The position numbers were made by a program, and so were the translations under genes. Positions 17,913 through 27,624 of a stretch of 64,000 nt of DNA are shown one piece after another (position 1 is the stretch's first letter; each line of letters starts with the position of its first letter). The notes under the pieces are model-generated. The model was not told where the DNA came from and did not search any database. It was given only the letters and a program-made list of their open reading frames with translations. This stretch comes from Novosphingobium olei (GTDB taxonomy: Bacteria; Pseudomonadota; Alphaproteobacteria; Sphingomonadales; Sphingomonadaceae), in contig NZ_JABBGM010000002.1 in NCBI RefSeq assembly GCF_012927405.1, positions 124,001 through 188,000 of the forward strand, written 5' to 3'.

Positions 17913-18677
17913 ATGGAGCTTGCCCATCTTTTCAATACGTCCGCCGCGCTGGTTGTCGGCGGCGGCACCCTGCTCGCCACGGTCCTGCGCTGCGGGATCG
18001 GTGATTGCCGCACGACGCTCGTCGCCCTCGGCCGGCTGGCGCGCCCGACGTTCCATGCCGACAAGGTGCGGGCGGACCTTGCAGGGCAGGTCGCCCAGAT
18101 CCGTCAGGACGGCGTGCTGCGTGCACGCTTCCGCCATGTTGGCGATGCCGCCTTCGATGAGGCGACCGACGCCCTGATCCGTTCCCGATCGATCGAGGCC
18201 CTGATCGAGCGCCATGAGCAGCACCGCCAGCGAAGGCGCACCGCGGCAACCGCTGCGGCGCGGACTTTGTTTCAGGCAGCCGATCTCGGCCCCGTGTTCG
18301 GCCTTGCCGGAACGCTCGTTTCATTGAGCCAGCTGCCCGCCGAAGGCGTGGCCAGAGCGGCGCTGTCCGGTGCCATCTCGCTTGCCGTGCTGACCACGCT
18401 TTATGGCGTGCTGATCGCCAACATCGTGTTCGCCCCGCTGGCCCGCGCCGTTGAGCGCCAGGCCGAAGCAGAAGAAGCGGCACGGCAGGAGGTGATCGAC
18501 TGGCTTTCCTGGCAACTTGCGCCCGCCCTGCCGACGCAAGTCGCCGCCACGCGCGCTCCGGCCAGAACGCGTGGCGAGCCGGCGGCGTCAACGGCTCCAG
18601 CCGTGGCGGGGCCCGCTGCGGCGTCTGCCGATGCGCCCTTGCCCGGCGAAACCGGCATCGTGGACGAGGCAGCCTGA
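17913..18677 (+). CDS. MotA/TolQ/ExbB-family proton channel protein
   Basis: Inner-membrane proton-channel subunit of 254 aa. An N-terminal membrane segment (about residues 8-28) is followed by a cytoplasmic stretch with paired Arg/Gln-rich helices. Two C-terminal membrane segments carry the family features LGPVFGLAGTLVSLSQL and LAVLTTLYGVLIANIVFAPL. An Ala/Pro-rich tail follows. I chose the ATG at 17913, preceded by GGGGAGGAGG. The next gene, 3 bp on, is an ExbD-like single-pass protein, so the two probably form one energising unit. It is distinct from motA/motB of the same locus. What it drives is unknown. Confidence 0.75.
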   Translation: MELAHLFNTSAALVVGGGTLLATVLRCGIGDCRTTLVALGRLARPTFHADKVRADLAGQVAQIRQDGVLRARFRHVGDAAFDEATDALIRSRSIEALIERHEQHRQRRRTAATAAARTLFQAADLGPVFGLAGTLVSLSQLPAEGVARAALSGAISLAVLTTLYGVLIANIVFAPLARAVERQAEAEEAARQEVIDWLSWQLAPALPTQVAATRAPARTRGEPAASTAPAVAGPAAASADAPLPGETGIVDEAA

Positions 18678-18680
18678 CCC

Positions 18681-19106
18681 TTGCGCCCGTCGCTTACCTG
18701 GCAGACCATCCTTGCGGACCTGTCGCTGATCCTGTTCATGGTGACGGCCTCTGCGCTGTCCGATCCTGCGGCGGCGCCTGCCGCAAAGCCGCCGCTTCCT
18801 CCGCCCGCCCCAAAGGTGATGACCGCATCGCCGCAAGGGGAGCCGGTCGGCGTGTGGCGTGAAGCGCCCGGGATGCCAGCCCTTGCGCAATGGATAACGC
18901 AGGAAGGCGCCGATCCACGGCTGCGGGCGACGGTGCTGGTGCGCGAAACCGGCGATGCGCGGCGTGCACTGGACCACGCTCAACGGCTTGTCGCCCAGCT
19001 TGGCCCGCTCGAGCCCCATGCCCGGGTCGTGGTCGAGCCGAGCGGGCGCGACGGGGCAGGGGCCACCGTCACGTTGGGCTACGATGCCGATCCGGCGACG
19101 CGATGA
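18681..19106 (+). CDS. Small ExbD/MotB-like single-pass membrane protein
   Basis: 141 aa from a TTG at 18681. One membrane segment near the N-terminus (ILADLSLILFMVTASAL) carries Asp13 in the position of the proton-accepting Asp of ExbD/TolR/MotB; a Pro/Ala-rich linker and a small periplasmic domain (about residues 60-135) follow. It is directly behind the ExbB-like gene. The family call rests on the membrane motif and this pairing; overall similarity to ExbD may be weak. No OmpA-type peptidoglycan-binding domain is visible. Confidence 0.6.
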   Translation: MRPSLTWQTILADLSLILFMVTASALSDPAAAPAAKPPLPPPAPKVMTASPQGEPVGVWREAPGMPALAQWITQEGADPRLRATVLVRETGDARRALDHAQRLVAQLGPLEPHARVVVEPSGRDGAGATVTLGYDADPATR

Positions 19107-19174
19107 TGGCTGCGAGCCTGTGGCACGAAAATTGCTACACTCATCGCAAGATCAACAGCTTGCCGAGACAATTC

Positions 19175-19678
19175 ATGTTCAGCCGCCGCACCCTGACCCT
19201 TGTCGCCCCGCTCGCCGGCCTGCTGCTGGCCGCACCGGCAACGGCTGCGGGTTTCGTCGATCCCGTGGCGATCGACCGGGCCGTGTCCGAATTTACCGGT
19301 TTGCCGATTGGTGTGCCGGGCGGCGCGCAATTGCCGGTCGATCGCCGGCTGCGGCTGCTGCCGTGTTCCGCTCCGTTCGCCCTGAGCTGGCGGAGCGCCA
19401 CGCATGACAGCGTGGTGGTGCAGTGTCCCGATCCGCGAGGTTGGCGGATCTTCGTGGCCGTGACGGGCCAGGCACAATCCGATGCAGGCCCCGCGGTGGC
19501 CAAGGGCGATGCCGTGACCATTGCCGCCACGGGGGACGGCTTTTCCGTGTCGCAACCGGGAGAAGCGCTCGACGCAGGGCCGGTGGGTGCCTGGATACGT
19601 GTTCGCACGAGTGCCAAGGCGGACTCGATGCGGGCCAAGATCGTGCGCCCCGGCCTTGTCGAACTGCCTGTAGAATAA
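19175..19678 (+). CDS. flgA: Flagellar P-ring assembly chaperone FlgA
   Basis: Periplasmic chaperone for P-ring formation. From the ATG at 19175 it is 167 aa with a signal peptide (TLTLVAPLAGLLLAAPATAA) and a C-terminal SAF-like domain (VAKGDAVTIAATGDGFSVS, then GAWIRVRTSAKADSMRAKIV). Two cysteines lie in the N-terminal half. The start is uncertain: an in-frame ATG at 19103 overlaps the preceding stop as ATGA and would add 24 residues before the signal. Confidence 0.88.
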   Translation: MFSRRTLTLVAPLAGLLLAAPATAAGFVDPVAIDRAVSEFTGLPIGVPGGAQLPVDRRLRLLPCSAPFALSWRSATHDSVVVQCPDPRGWRIFVAVTGQAQSDAGPAVAKGDAVTIAATGDGFSVSQPGEALDAGPVGAWIRVRTSAKADSMRAKIVRPGLVELPVE

Positions 19679-19681
19679 GGC

Positions 19682-19702
19682 TTTTGCCGCCGGTCGGCAA
19701 AA
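19682..19702. repeat. Short inverted repeat between flgA and flgM
   Basis: Perfect 8-bp arms TTTTGCCG (19682-19689) and CGGCAAAA (19695-19702), immediately after the flgA stop. No T-tract follows on the plus strand, so it is either a weak hairpin or a binding site; the TGCCG/CGGCA halves resemble the candidate FlbD half-site in opposite orientation. Confidence 0.4.
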
Positions 19703-19775
19703 AATCGCCGCTCCGGCTTAAAACGGGCCCCGCAACGTCGTTCTCTGCAATGTAACAACGCCGAGGAGCGGGACC

Positions 19776-20060
19776 ATGCCACCCATTGAAATCGGACCGT
19801 CGCGCCCGGTTGGCGCGGTTCAGGTGAAAACCATCTGTGCCGACACCGGTCAGGTAGAGACGACCAAGACTTCGACGCCTGCAAGCGCCGCGCCGAAGAT
19901 CGAAACCAGCGATGCCGTCAAGGGCGGTGCCGCACCGATCGATTCCGAGCGGGTCGCCACGATCCGCAAGGCCATCGACGAAGGCCGCTACCCGGTCATC
20001 CCCACCAGGATCGCCGACGCGATGATTGCCGCCGGAATGTTGTTGAGGAGCCCGCAGTAA
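19776..20060 (+). CDS. flgM: Anti-sigma-28 factor FlgM
   Basis: Holds FliA inactive until the hook is finished, then is exported. The 94 aa show a disordered Thr/Ala/Lys-rich N-terminus and the conserved C-terminal sigma-binding part (IDSERVATIRKAIDEGRYPV, then IADAMIAAG). GAGGAGCGGG precedes the ATG. flgN overlaps its stop by one base (TAATG). Confidence 0.93.
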   Translation: MPPIEIGPSRPVGAVQVKTICADTGQVETTKTSTPASAAPKIETSDAVKGGAAPIDSERVATIRKAIDEGRYPVIPTRIADAMIAAGMLLRSPQ

Positions 20061-20437
20061 TGGCCATGTCGCTTGCCGCGCACGAGATTGCCCGCGAACC
20101 CATTGTGGACCCCGTGGAGCTTCGCGACACGTTGCGGCAGATGCTTGCCGTGCTCGAAGACGAAAGGCACGCGCTTGCAGGCCTGGACGTCGATGCGATC
20201 ATGGGCTGCGCGGTGGGCAAGAACGCGCTCTGCGGGCGTCTCGACACCGCAGCCATGGCGATGGTCGACGAGGAATGCCGCGGATTGCTTGATGCTGCGC
20301 GGCGCCTGAACGAGGCAAACCGCCGCGTCCGCAACCTTATTGCGGCGAACGTGGCGCAGCGGCTTGATGCCATGACGGGTCAGCCCGCGCTGTATCGCGC
20401 CCATGCCGCGCCCGCGCGGATCGGTAGCGCGCGCTGA
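20060..20437 (+). CDS. flgN: Flagellar export chaperone FlgN-like protein
   Basis: Chaperone for the hook-filament junction proteins FlgK and FlgL. It is a 125-aa helical protein with the N-terminal pattern LRDTLRQMLAVLEDERHALA and a C-terminal helix (LLDAARRLNEANRRVRNLIA) typical of FlgN. Assignment depends partly on its position directly behind flgM. Confidence 0.82.
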   Translation: MAMSLAAHEIAREPIVDPVELRDTLRQMLAVLEDERHALAGLDVDAIMGCAVGKNALCGRLDTAAMAMVDEECRGLLDAARRLNEANRRVRNLIAANVAQRLDAMTGQPALYRAHAAPARIGSAR

Positions 20438-20469
20438 GCGCAAGCCGCATTCCGGCAAGGGCCACAGTT

Positions 20470-20485
20470 TGGCACGGCCCTTGCT
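20470..20485 (+). promoter_or_regulatory. Sigma-54 promoter for the transglycosylase-flhA-fliA segment
   Basis: TGGCACG-GCCC-TTGCT matches the sigma-54 consensus, with GG at 20471-20472 and GC at 20483-20484. It lies between the flgN stop and the GTG at 20532; the predicted transcription start is near 20496. A single CCGGCA lies just upstream at 20452-20457. Confidence 0.82.
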
Positions 20486-20531
20486 GATCCCCTTTCGTGT
20501 GCCCCGCAGGGCGCGATGGAAAGGGAAGTGC

Positions 20532-21446
20532 GTGAGTTCAGTCCAGTCACTGCCGGGCGCGGGAAGGTCCGGCGAAGTCCACGCCGCGATCGCGCGCGCC
20601 GCCGAAGCCACGGGCGTAGATTTCAGTTATCTGCTTGCCCAGGCCAAGCTTGAATCCGGCCTCGATCCCTCGGCGCAGGCACGAACCTCCAGCGCCAGTG
20701 GCCTATACCAATTCACCGATGCGACCTGGCTTCGCACCTTGGGCAGTCACGGCGCCGACCATGGCATGGGCTGGGCATCCGACGCGATCCAGAGCGGCGC
20801 CGTCCGCGATCCGCAGGTCCGTTCGCAATTGATGGCGCTGCGCTCCGATCCGCAAGTTGCCGCGCTCATGGCCGGCGAACTGGCCAACGACAATCGCGCC
20901 TACCTCGGCGCAAATCTTGGCCGCGAGCCGGACAGCGCCGAACTCTACATGGCGCACTTCCTCGGCTCGGAAGGCGCGGTGCGCTTCCTTTCCGCGCTCG
21001 ATTCCGACCCCTCACAATCCGCCGCCGCGATCCTGCCCAAGGCTGCCGGAGCCAACCGCGCGATATTCTTTGGCGCAGGCGGTGCGCGCAGCGTGGGCGA
21101 AGTAATGGACCTGGTGCGCGGACGGCTGGAGGCGGCGATGCCCGGTGTCGGCAGCACTTTGCCGGGGGCCGGCACTCTTGCCTATGGCGATGCCGCCTAC
21201 CGCCCGACGCCGACGCTCGACTACCTGCCGGTTCCACTTACCCGCACGGGCGCCGAAGCGCCGACCTGGGGCGGGGACGTGGCGCGCGAATATCACGCCG
21301 TCGCCGCCGCCCTGCCCACGGGCACGGCCCTCGCTTCTGCCACGATGGCCGATACCTTGCGCGAAACGTTCGGTATCGCCGAGGGCGGCGCAGCTCCGCA
21401 GCATGTGCGCGCCGCCTATGGCCGCCTGCGCGCCTTCGGGCTCTGA
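20532..21446 (+). CDS. Flagellar locus lytic transglycosylase (SLT domain)
   Basis: Peptidoglycan-cleaving enzyme of 304 aa. The SLT motif is complete: catalytic Glu41 in LAQAKLESGLDPSAQA, followed by SSASGLYQFTDATWL and later ELYMAHFLGSEGAVRF. I chose the GTG at 20532, preceded by GGGAAG and behind the sigma-54 promoter; the frame is open to 20403 but that would include the promoter. No signal peptide is visible, so export may be through the flagellar type III channel, replacing the missing FlgJ muramidase domain (inference). It lies 3 bp before flhA. Confidence 0.88.
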   Translation: MSSVQSLPGAGRSGEVHAAIARAAEATGVDFSYLLAQAKLESGLDPSAQARTSSASGLYQFTDATWLRTLGSHGADHGMGWASDAIQSGAVRDPQVRSQLMALRSDPQVAALMAGELANDNRAYLGANLGREPDSAELYMAHFLGSEGAVRFLSALDSDPSQSAAAILPKAAGANRAIFFGAGGARSVGEVMDLVRGRLEAAMPGVGSTLPGAGTLAYGDAAYRPTPTLDYLPVPLTRTGAEAPTWGGDVAREYHAVAAALPTGTALASATMADTLRETFGIAEGGAAPQHVRAAYGRLRAFGL

Positions 21447-21449
21447 CGC

Positions 21450-23558
21450 ATGCTGAAACGCTTCGGTTCAAGTCCGGGCGCTTTGGCGCTTCCGGCCGGG
21501 ATTCTCACGCTCATCGTGCTGATGATCGTGCCGATCCCTTCGTTTCTGCTCGACGTGTTCTTCGTGCTCAACATCGCGCTTTCGGTCGCGATCCTGATGG
21601 CAGCGATGAACGCGGAAAAGCCGCTCGACTTCTCGTCCTTCCCGAGCGTGCTGTTGTTCGCAACGTTGCTGCGCCTCTCGCTCAACGTCGCCTCCACCCG
21701 CGTCGTGCTGGTCCACGGCCACGAAGGCGGAGCAGCTGCCGGCCACGTCATCGAAAGCTTCGGCGCGTTCCTGATCGGCGGCAATTTCGCGGTCGGGCTG
21801 TTCGTCTTCCTGATCCTGATGATCATCAACATGGTCGTCGTCACCCGCGGCGCCGGGCGCGTTTCGGAAGTGTCCGCGCGCTTCACGCTCGATGCCTTGC
21901 CTGGCAAACAGATGGCGATCGACGCCGATCTTGCCGCCGGCCTGTGCACCGCGGACGAAGCCAAGAACCGCCGTCGCGAAGTTTCGACCGAGGCCGATTT
22001 CTACGGCTCGATGGACGGTGCGAGCAAGTTCGTGAAGGGCGATGCGGTCGCTGCCCTGCTGATCCTTGGCGTCAACATCATCGCCGGCTTCTGCCTCGGC
22101 ATGCTCAGCCACGGTCTTACCGCGGGCGATTCCGCGCAACGCTACATCACGCTTGCCGTGGGGGATGCGCTGGTGGCGCAGGTGCCGTCGCTGCTGCTCT
22201 CCATTGCCGCCGCCGTCATCGTCACGCGCGTGACCGACACGCGCGACCTGTCTGGCCAGATCGGCGGGCAGTTCGCCAGTCCGCGCACCTGGCTGCCAGT
22301 CGCCGTGATCCTGGGCGCGATCGGCGCGATCCCGGCGATGCCGCAGACGGTCTTCCTGCCCGCGGCCGGCCTTGCCGGTTGGCTGTGGTGGAGCCTGAAG
22401 AAGCGCGAGGAGCGTTCGCGCCAGGCGCCCGTGGTTGAAGTCCTGCCGCCGCCCGATCCTTCGCGGATCACGCTCGAGGATGTCAGCGACCACACGCTCG
22501 TCACCATCGAGCTGGGCTATGGCCTCGTCCATCTCGTCGACGAGCGCCGCGGCGCGCCGCTCGTCGCGCGCATTACTGGCGTGCGCAAGCAGTTGAGCCA
22601 GGCGTTCGGCTTCGTCGTCCCGCAGTTCCGGGTGCGCGATTCGCTCGAACTGCCGCCGGGTGACTATCGCCTTCTGCTGGGCGGGGTCCTGCTCGGCAAT
22701 GCCGCGATCCGGGCAGACCGGGTGCTGGCGATCGATGCGGGCGAGGCGCGGCGCGATCACGACCTGATGGGCGAGCCCACGCGCGATCCGAGCTTCGGTT
22801 GTCCCGCGCTGTGGATCGAACCCGCGCAGCGCGACCAGGCGATCGCCGAGGGTTTCCTCACGGTCGATGCCAGCACGGTCGTTGCGACCCACCTCAACCA
22901 GTTGCTGGGCGAGCGGCCGCACATGCTGCTCGGCCCTGACGAGGTGCGTTCGATCATCGAAGGCGTGCGTGAACGCAGCGCTGGCCTGGTCGAAACGATC
23001 CATCCCAATCCGCTGTCGCTCGGCGCGCTGACCCGCCTGTTCCACGCGCTGCTCGAGGACGGCATCAGCGTCGCCCACCCGCTGCCGATCCTGTCGGCGA
23101 TCGGGCAGGCCGTGCAGCAATCCACTGAGCACGAACGGATGATCGATATCGTCCGCGCAGAGCTCGGCTCTATGATCGTCGCGCGGATCTGCCCACCCAC
23201 GCAGCGGCTGCCGGTGCTGACGCTCGAAGCCGGGCTCGAACAGATGATCGTCAACGGCATGCACGATCCCGTGACCGGCCAGCCGGTGATCGAGCCCGAT
23301 CTGGCGCGTGCCATCGGCGAACGCGTGGCCGACATCGTTGCGGAACGTGGCCCGGCCGCGCCGCCCATGGCCCTTATCGTCCAGCCACGCGCACGGCGCG
23401 CGCTGGCCGCGCTGCTGCGCCTGCGGGCGCCGGGTTGCCTTGTCATCTCGATCTCCGAATTGCCGCCGACGCAGCCGATCGAGGTCGTCTCGGTCATCGG
23501 CGAAGCGCCGGCGCCGCCCTCCTTGCCTGCTCCCACCGCTCAGGGACTTGCCGCATGA
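21450..23558 (+). CDS. flhA: Flagellar export gate protein FlhA
   Basis: Inner-membrane export gate of the flagellar type III system, 702 aa (family about 690). The N-terminal half has the FHIPEP-type membrane segments (LPAGILTLIVLMIVPIPSFL, then NMVVVTRGAGRVSEVSARF) and the signature GSMDGASKFVKGDAVAALLI. The C-terminal half is the cytoplasmic cargo-chaperone docking domain. It overlaps fliA as ATGA at 23555-23558. Confidence 0.97.
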   Translation: MLKRFGSSPGALALPAGILTLIVLMIVPIPSFLLDVFFVLNIALSVAILMAAMNAEKPLDFSSFPSVLLFATLLRLSLNVASTRVVLVHGHEGGAAAGHVIESFGAFLIGGNFAVGLFVFLILMIINMVVVTRGAGRVSEVSARFTLDALPGKQMAIDADLAAGLCTADEAKNRRREVSTEADFYGSMDGASKFVKGDAVAALLILGVNIIAGFCLGMLSHGLTAGDSAQRYITLAVGDALVAQVPSLLLSIAAAVIVTRVTDTRDLSGQIGGQFASPRTWLPVAVILGAIGAIPAMPQTVFLPAAGLAGWLWWSLKKREERSRQAPVVEVLPPPDPSRITLEDVSDHTLVTIELGYGLVHLVDERRGAPLVARITGVRKQLSQAFGFVVPQFRVRDSLELPPGDYRLLLGGVLLGNAAIRADRVLAIDAGEARRDHDLMGEPTRDPSFGCPALWIEPAQRDQAIAEGFLTVDASTVVATHLNQLLGERPHMLLGPDEVRSIIEGVRERSAGLVETIHPNPLSLGALTRLFHALLEDGISVAHPLPILSAIGQAVQQSTEHERMIDIVRAELGSMIVARICPPTQRLPVLTLEAGLEQMIVNGMHDPVTGQPVIEPDLARAIGERVADIVAERGPAAPPMALIVQPRARRALAALLRLRAPGCLVISISELPPTQPIEVVSVIGEAPAPPSLPAPTAQGLAA

Positions 23559-24286
23559 ACTACGATCACCGCAGTTTCGCCGCCGCGCGCGCCTATCGCG
23601 ACGACACGGCCGACCGCATCCGCCGCTTCCTTCCGATGGTCCGCCGCCTTGCCTGGCATGTGCACGGATCGGGGCGTGCCGGGATGGAGCTTGACGACTT
23701 GGTCCAGGCCGGGCTCGTCGCGCTGACCGAATGCGCGCAGAAGCACGCCGGTCCGACCGAGGACGGCTTTGCAGCCTATGCCAAGCTTCGTGTCCGTGGG
23801 GCCATGGTCGACCTTGTCCGCCGGGCGAATCCGCTGTCGCGGTCGGCATCAGACCGGCGGCGCACGTTGCGCGATGCGACAGCTGCGTTGCAGACCAGAC
23901 TGGGGCGCGAGCCTACCGAGCTTGAACTTGCGGCAGAGCTGGGCGTTTCAGGCGCCGATCTTGCCGACCTGCGCGCTGCGGCCGAGCCGGTGCGCTTCGA
24001 AGCCATCGACGATGCCTATTCGGATAGCGACAGCGCCTTCGCCGACGACCGGCCCGACAGCTTCGCGCTGCTGGCCGATGCCGAAATGCGCGAGCAGATT
24101 GCCGAAGCGATCGCAACGCTGCCGGAGCGCCTGATGATGATCATCCAGCTCTATTTCGTCGAGGAACTGAACCTTGCCGAAATCGCCGAGGTGCTGCAGG
24201 TGTCGGTACCGCGAGTGCACCAGCTCAAGGCTCAGGCGCTCGACAAGCTGCGCTCTGCACTGGGCGACGGGTTCGAGGTGTTGTGA
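23555..24286 (+). CDS. fliA: RNA polymerase sigma-28 factor FliA
   Basis: Sigma factor for late flagellar genes. 243 aa from the ATG at 23555. Region 2 is visible (LDDLVQAGLVALTECAQKHA, then FAAYAKLRVRGAMVDLVRRA), as are region 3 (GREPTELELAAELGVSGADL) and region 4 (LPERLMMIIQLYFVEELNLA, then VPRVHQLKAQALDKLRSALG). Its antagonist flgM is four genes upstream. It is the last gene of block three. Confidence 0.95.
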   Translation: MNYDHRSFAAARAYRDDTADRIRRFLPMVRRLAWHVHGSGRAGMELDDLVQAGLVALTECAQKHAGPTEDGFAAYAKLRVRGAMVDLVRRANPLSRSASDRRRTLRDATAALQTRLGREPTELELAAELGVSGADLADLRAAAEPVRFEAIDDAYSDSDSAFADDRPDSFALLADAEMREQIAEAIATLPERLMMIIQLYFVEELNLAEIAEVLQVSVPRVHQLKAQALDKLRSALGDGFEVL

Positions 24287-24336
24287 TGCCCGGCAAGTAC
24301 AGACCGATTTAGCGGCTTGCACAGGTCCCTCTTTTC

Positions 24337-26130
<1,794 letters not shown>

Positions 26131-26133
26131 TCG

Positions 26134-26850
26134 TCAGGACTTGGACCCGGGGTCGGCGACCATGATGGGATCGCCGACCCCGATCCGCTTGCCATCGGTA
26201 ACGATGATCCTGTCACCGACCTTGGTGACCGCGAACAGCCGCCTGGCGAATTCCTCCGGCACGCCGACGCAGCCGTTGGTGGCATAGCCCTTGCGCACAT
26301 TTGCGCCGTGGATCGACACGCCATCGTTCGTCATGCGCAGCATATACGGCATTGGCGCATCGTAGATGTTCGAAACGTGGTCGGCGTCCTTCTCCATGAT
26401 CGGGAAGACGCCGAGCGGGGTGGGCTTGTCGCCATAGCCCTTGAGGATGGCCGTCGCGCCGATCTCGTGCCCGTCACGGAATACCGACAGGGTGCGCGCG
26501 GCGAGGTCGACGGTAATGACCGTCGGCCCGGACGGTCCCTTGCTTTCGTCCCAGTAGAACTGCCCGTACTTGATCGGGCCATCGATCTTGAGGATCGACC
26601 TGACCACGAACGGCCCATCGGGCACGGGCTTGAGCGGTGCTGACGAAGCGATGGCAGGCGCGGCCGATGACGGTGCGGCGGCACTGGCCTCGATCGATCC
26701 GAACCGGTGGCGCGGCTTCGCGCTGGCGATGTCCACCAGGTCACCGCCTGCCTGCCAGAACAGCAGCCCGCCAAGCACCGCGATCACGCCGGCCACAGGC
26801 AGGACCAGCGGGTTGCGGCTCAGAAAATCGAATGGTCCGGACTTGCGCAT
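26134..26850 (-). CDS. L,D-transpeptidase (YkuD) family protein
   Basis: Probable peptidoglycan cross-linking or lipoprotein-attaching enzyme of 238 aa. An N-terminal membrane anchor (LVLPVAGVIAVLGGLLFW) and an Ala/Ser/Pro linker precede the YkuD domain with VSIHGANVRKGYATNGCVGV: catalytic Cys in TNGCVG, where Asn replaces the usual His of (S/T)HGC. Whether this change reduces activity cannot be told from sequence. It ends 4 bp from the convergent SDR gene. Confidence 0.85.
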   Translation of the reverse strand: MRKSGPFDFLSRNPLVLPVAGVIAVLGGLLFWQAGGDLVDIASAKPRHRFGSIEASAAAPSSAAPAIASSAPLKPVPDGPFVVRSILKIDGPIKYGQFYWDESKGPSGPTVITVDLAARTLSVFRDGHEIGATAILKGYGDKPTPLGVFPIMEKDADHVSNIYDAPMPYMLRMTNDGVSIHGANVRKGYATNGCVGVPEEFARRLFAVTKVGDRIIVTDGKRIGVGDPIMVADPGSKS

Positions 26851-26943
26851 GACGGCGGGCTTATCTTCCTTTTCGCGGCGGCAATACCATAATGGATGTG
26901 ATGGCGACGAGTCCCTTCAGGCCAGCGCAATGATCGCCGTGGC

Positions 26944-27624
26944 ATGTGTGCGTCGATGGAACAGGTGACCTCGTTCTGGCGCGCGTTCGAGCGGTACCTC
27001 GACAGTGCGCCACCCCTTCTGCTCGGTGTCTTTGCGGCCATTGCCTTGAGCATGCTGGCAGCGGGCCTGGGCCGGGTATCGCCCCGGCTCGGCGGCTTCC
27101 TGCGCTTTAGCGGCAACATGCTGCTGCTGGGCGTGTTCGCGCTGGCGGCGATGCGCTTCATCCGGCTGGATCCGGCGTTCGATTCCCTGAGCGCGAACCT
27201 TGCCATGCCCGCCCAGACCGTATCGGGCGGAGAAACGCGCGTGCCCCTGTCGGCTGACGGACATTACTGGATCGAGGCGCGGGTCAACGGCACGCCGCAG
27301 CGCTTCATGGTCGACACGGGCGCGACCCTGACGGCTATCTCCACCGAAGTCGCCCAAGCGGCGGACATTCGCCCCGATCCGCTGCGCTTGCCGGTTATCG
27401 TCCGCACCGCGAACGGGTCGACGCAGGCGCAGATGGCGCGGATCGGCGAAGTGCGCTTCGGCTCGATCGTCGCGCGCGACATGGACGCGATCGTCACCGG
27501 ATCGACCGGCGGCCTCAACGTCCTTGGCATGAACTTCCTCTCGCGGCTCAAGGGCTGGCGCGTAGAGGACGGCGTGCTGGTACTTACGCCGCGTCATGCA
27601 CAGGCGGCTTCGGTTCAGGACTGA
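26944..27624 (+). CDS. Membrane-anchored retropepsin-like aspartic protease
   Basis: 226 aa with two N-terminal membrane segments (about residues 24-42 and 58-72) and a periplasmic retropepsin-like domain. The active-site motif FMVDTGATLTAIS places the catalytic Asp at residue 124, and the later GGLNVLGMNFLSRL is typical of the TIGR02281-type family. Only one Asp motif is present, so it would act as a dimer. An in-frame ATG at 26956 is an alternative start. Its 3' end overlaps the convergent DUF418 gene by 41 bp. Confidence 0.85.
   Translation: MCASMEQVTSFWRAFERYLDSAPPLLLGVFAAIALSMLAAGLGRVSPRLGGFLRFSGNMLLLGVFALAAMRFIRLDPAFDSLSANLAMPAQTVSGGETRVPLSADGHYWIEARVNGTPQRFMVDTGATLTAISTEVAQAADIRPDPLRLPVIVRTANGSTQAQMARIGEVRFGSIVARDMDAIVTGSTGGLNVLGMNFLSRLKGWRVEDGVLVLTPRHAQAASVQD

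Noticed and set aside
21468..23849. 793-aa minus-strand open frame
   Set aside because: Antisense to flhA and fliA; no domain or signal.
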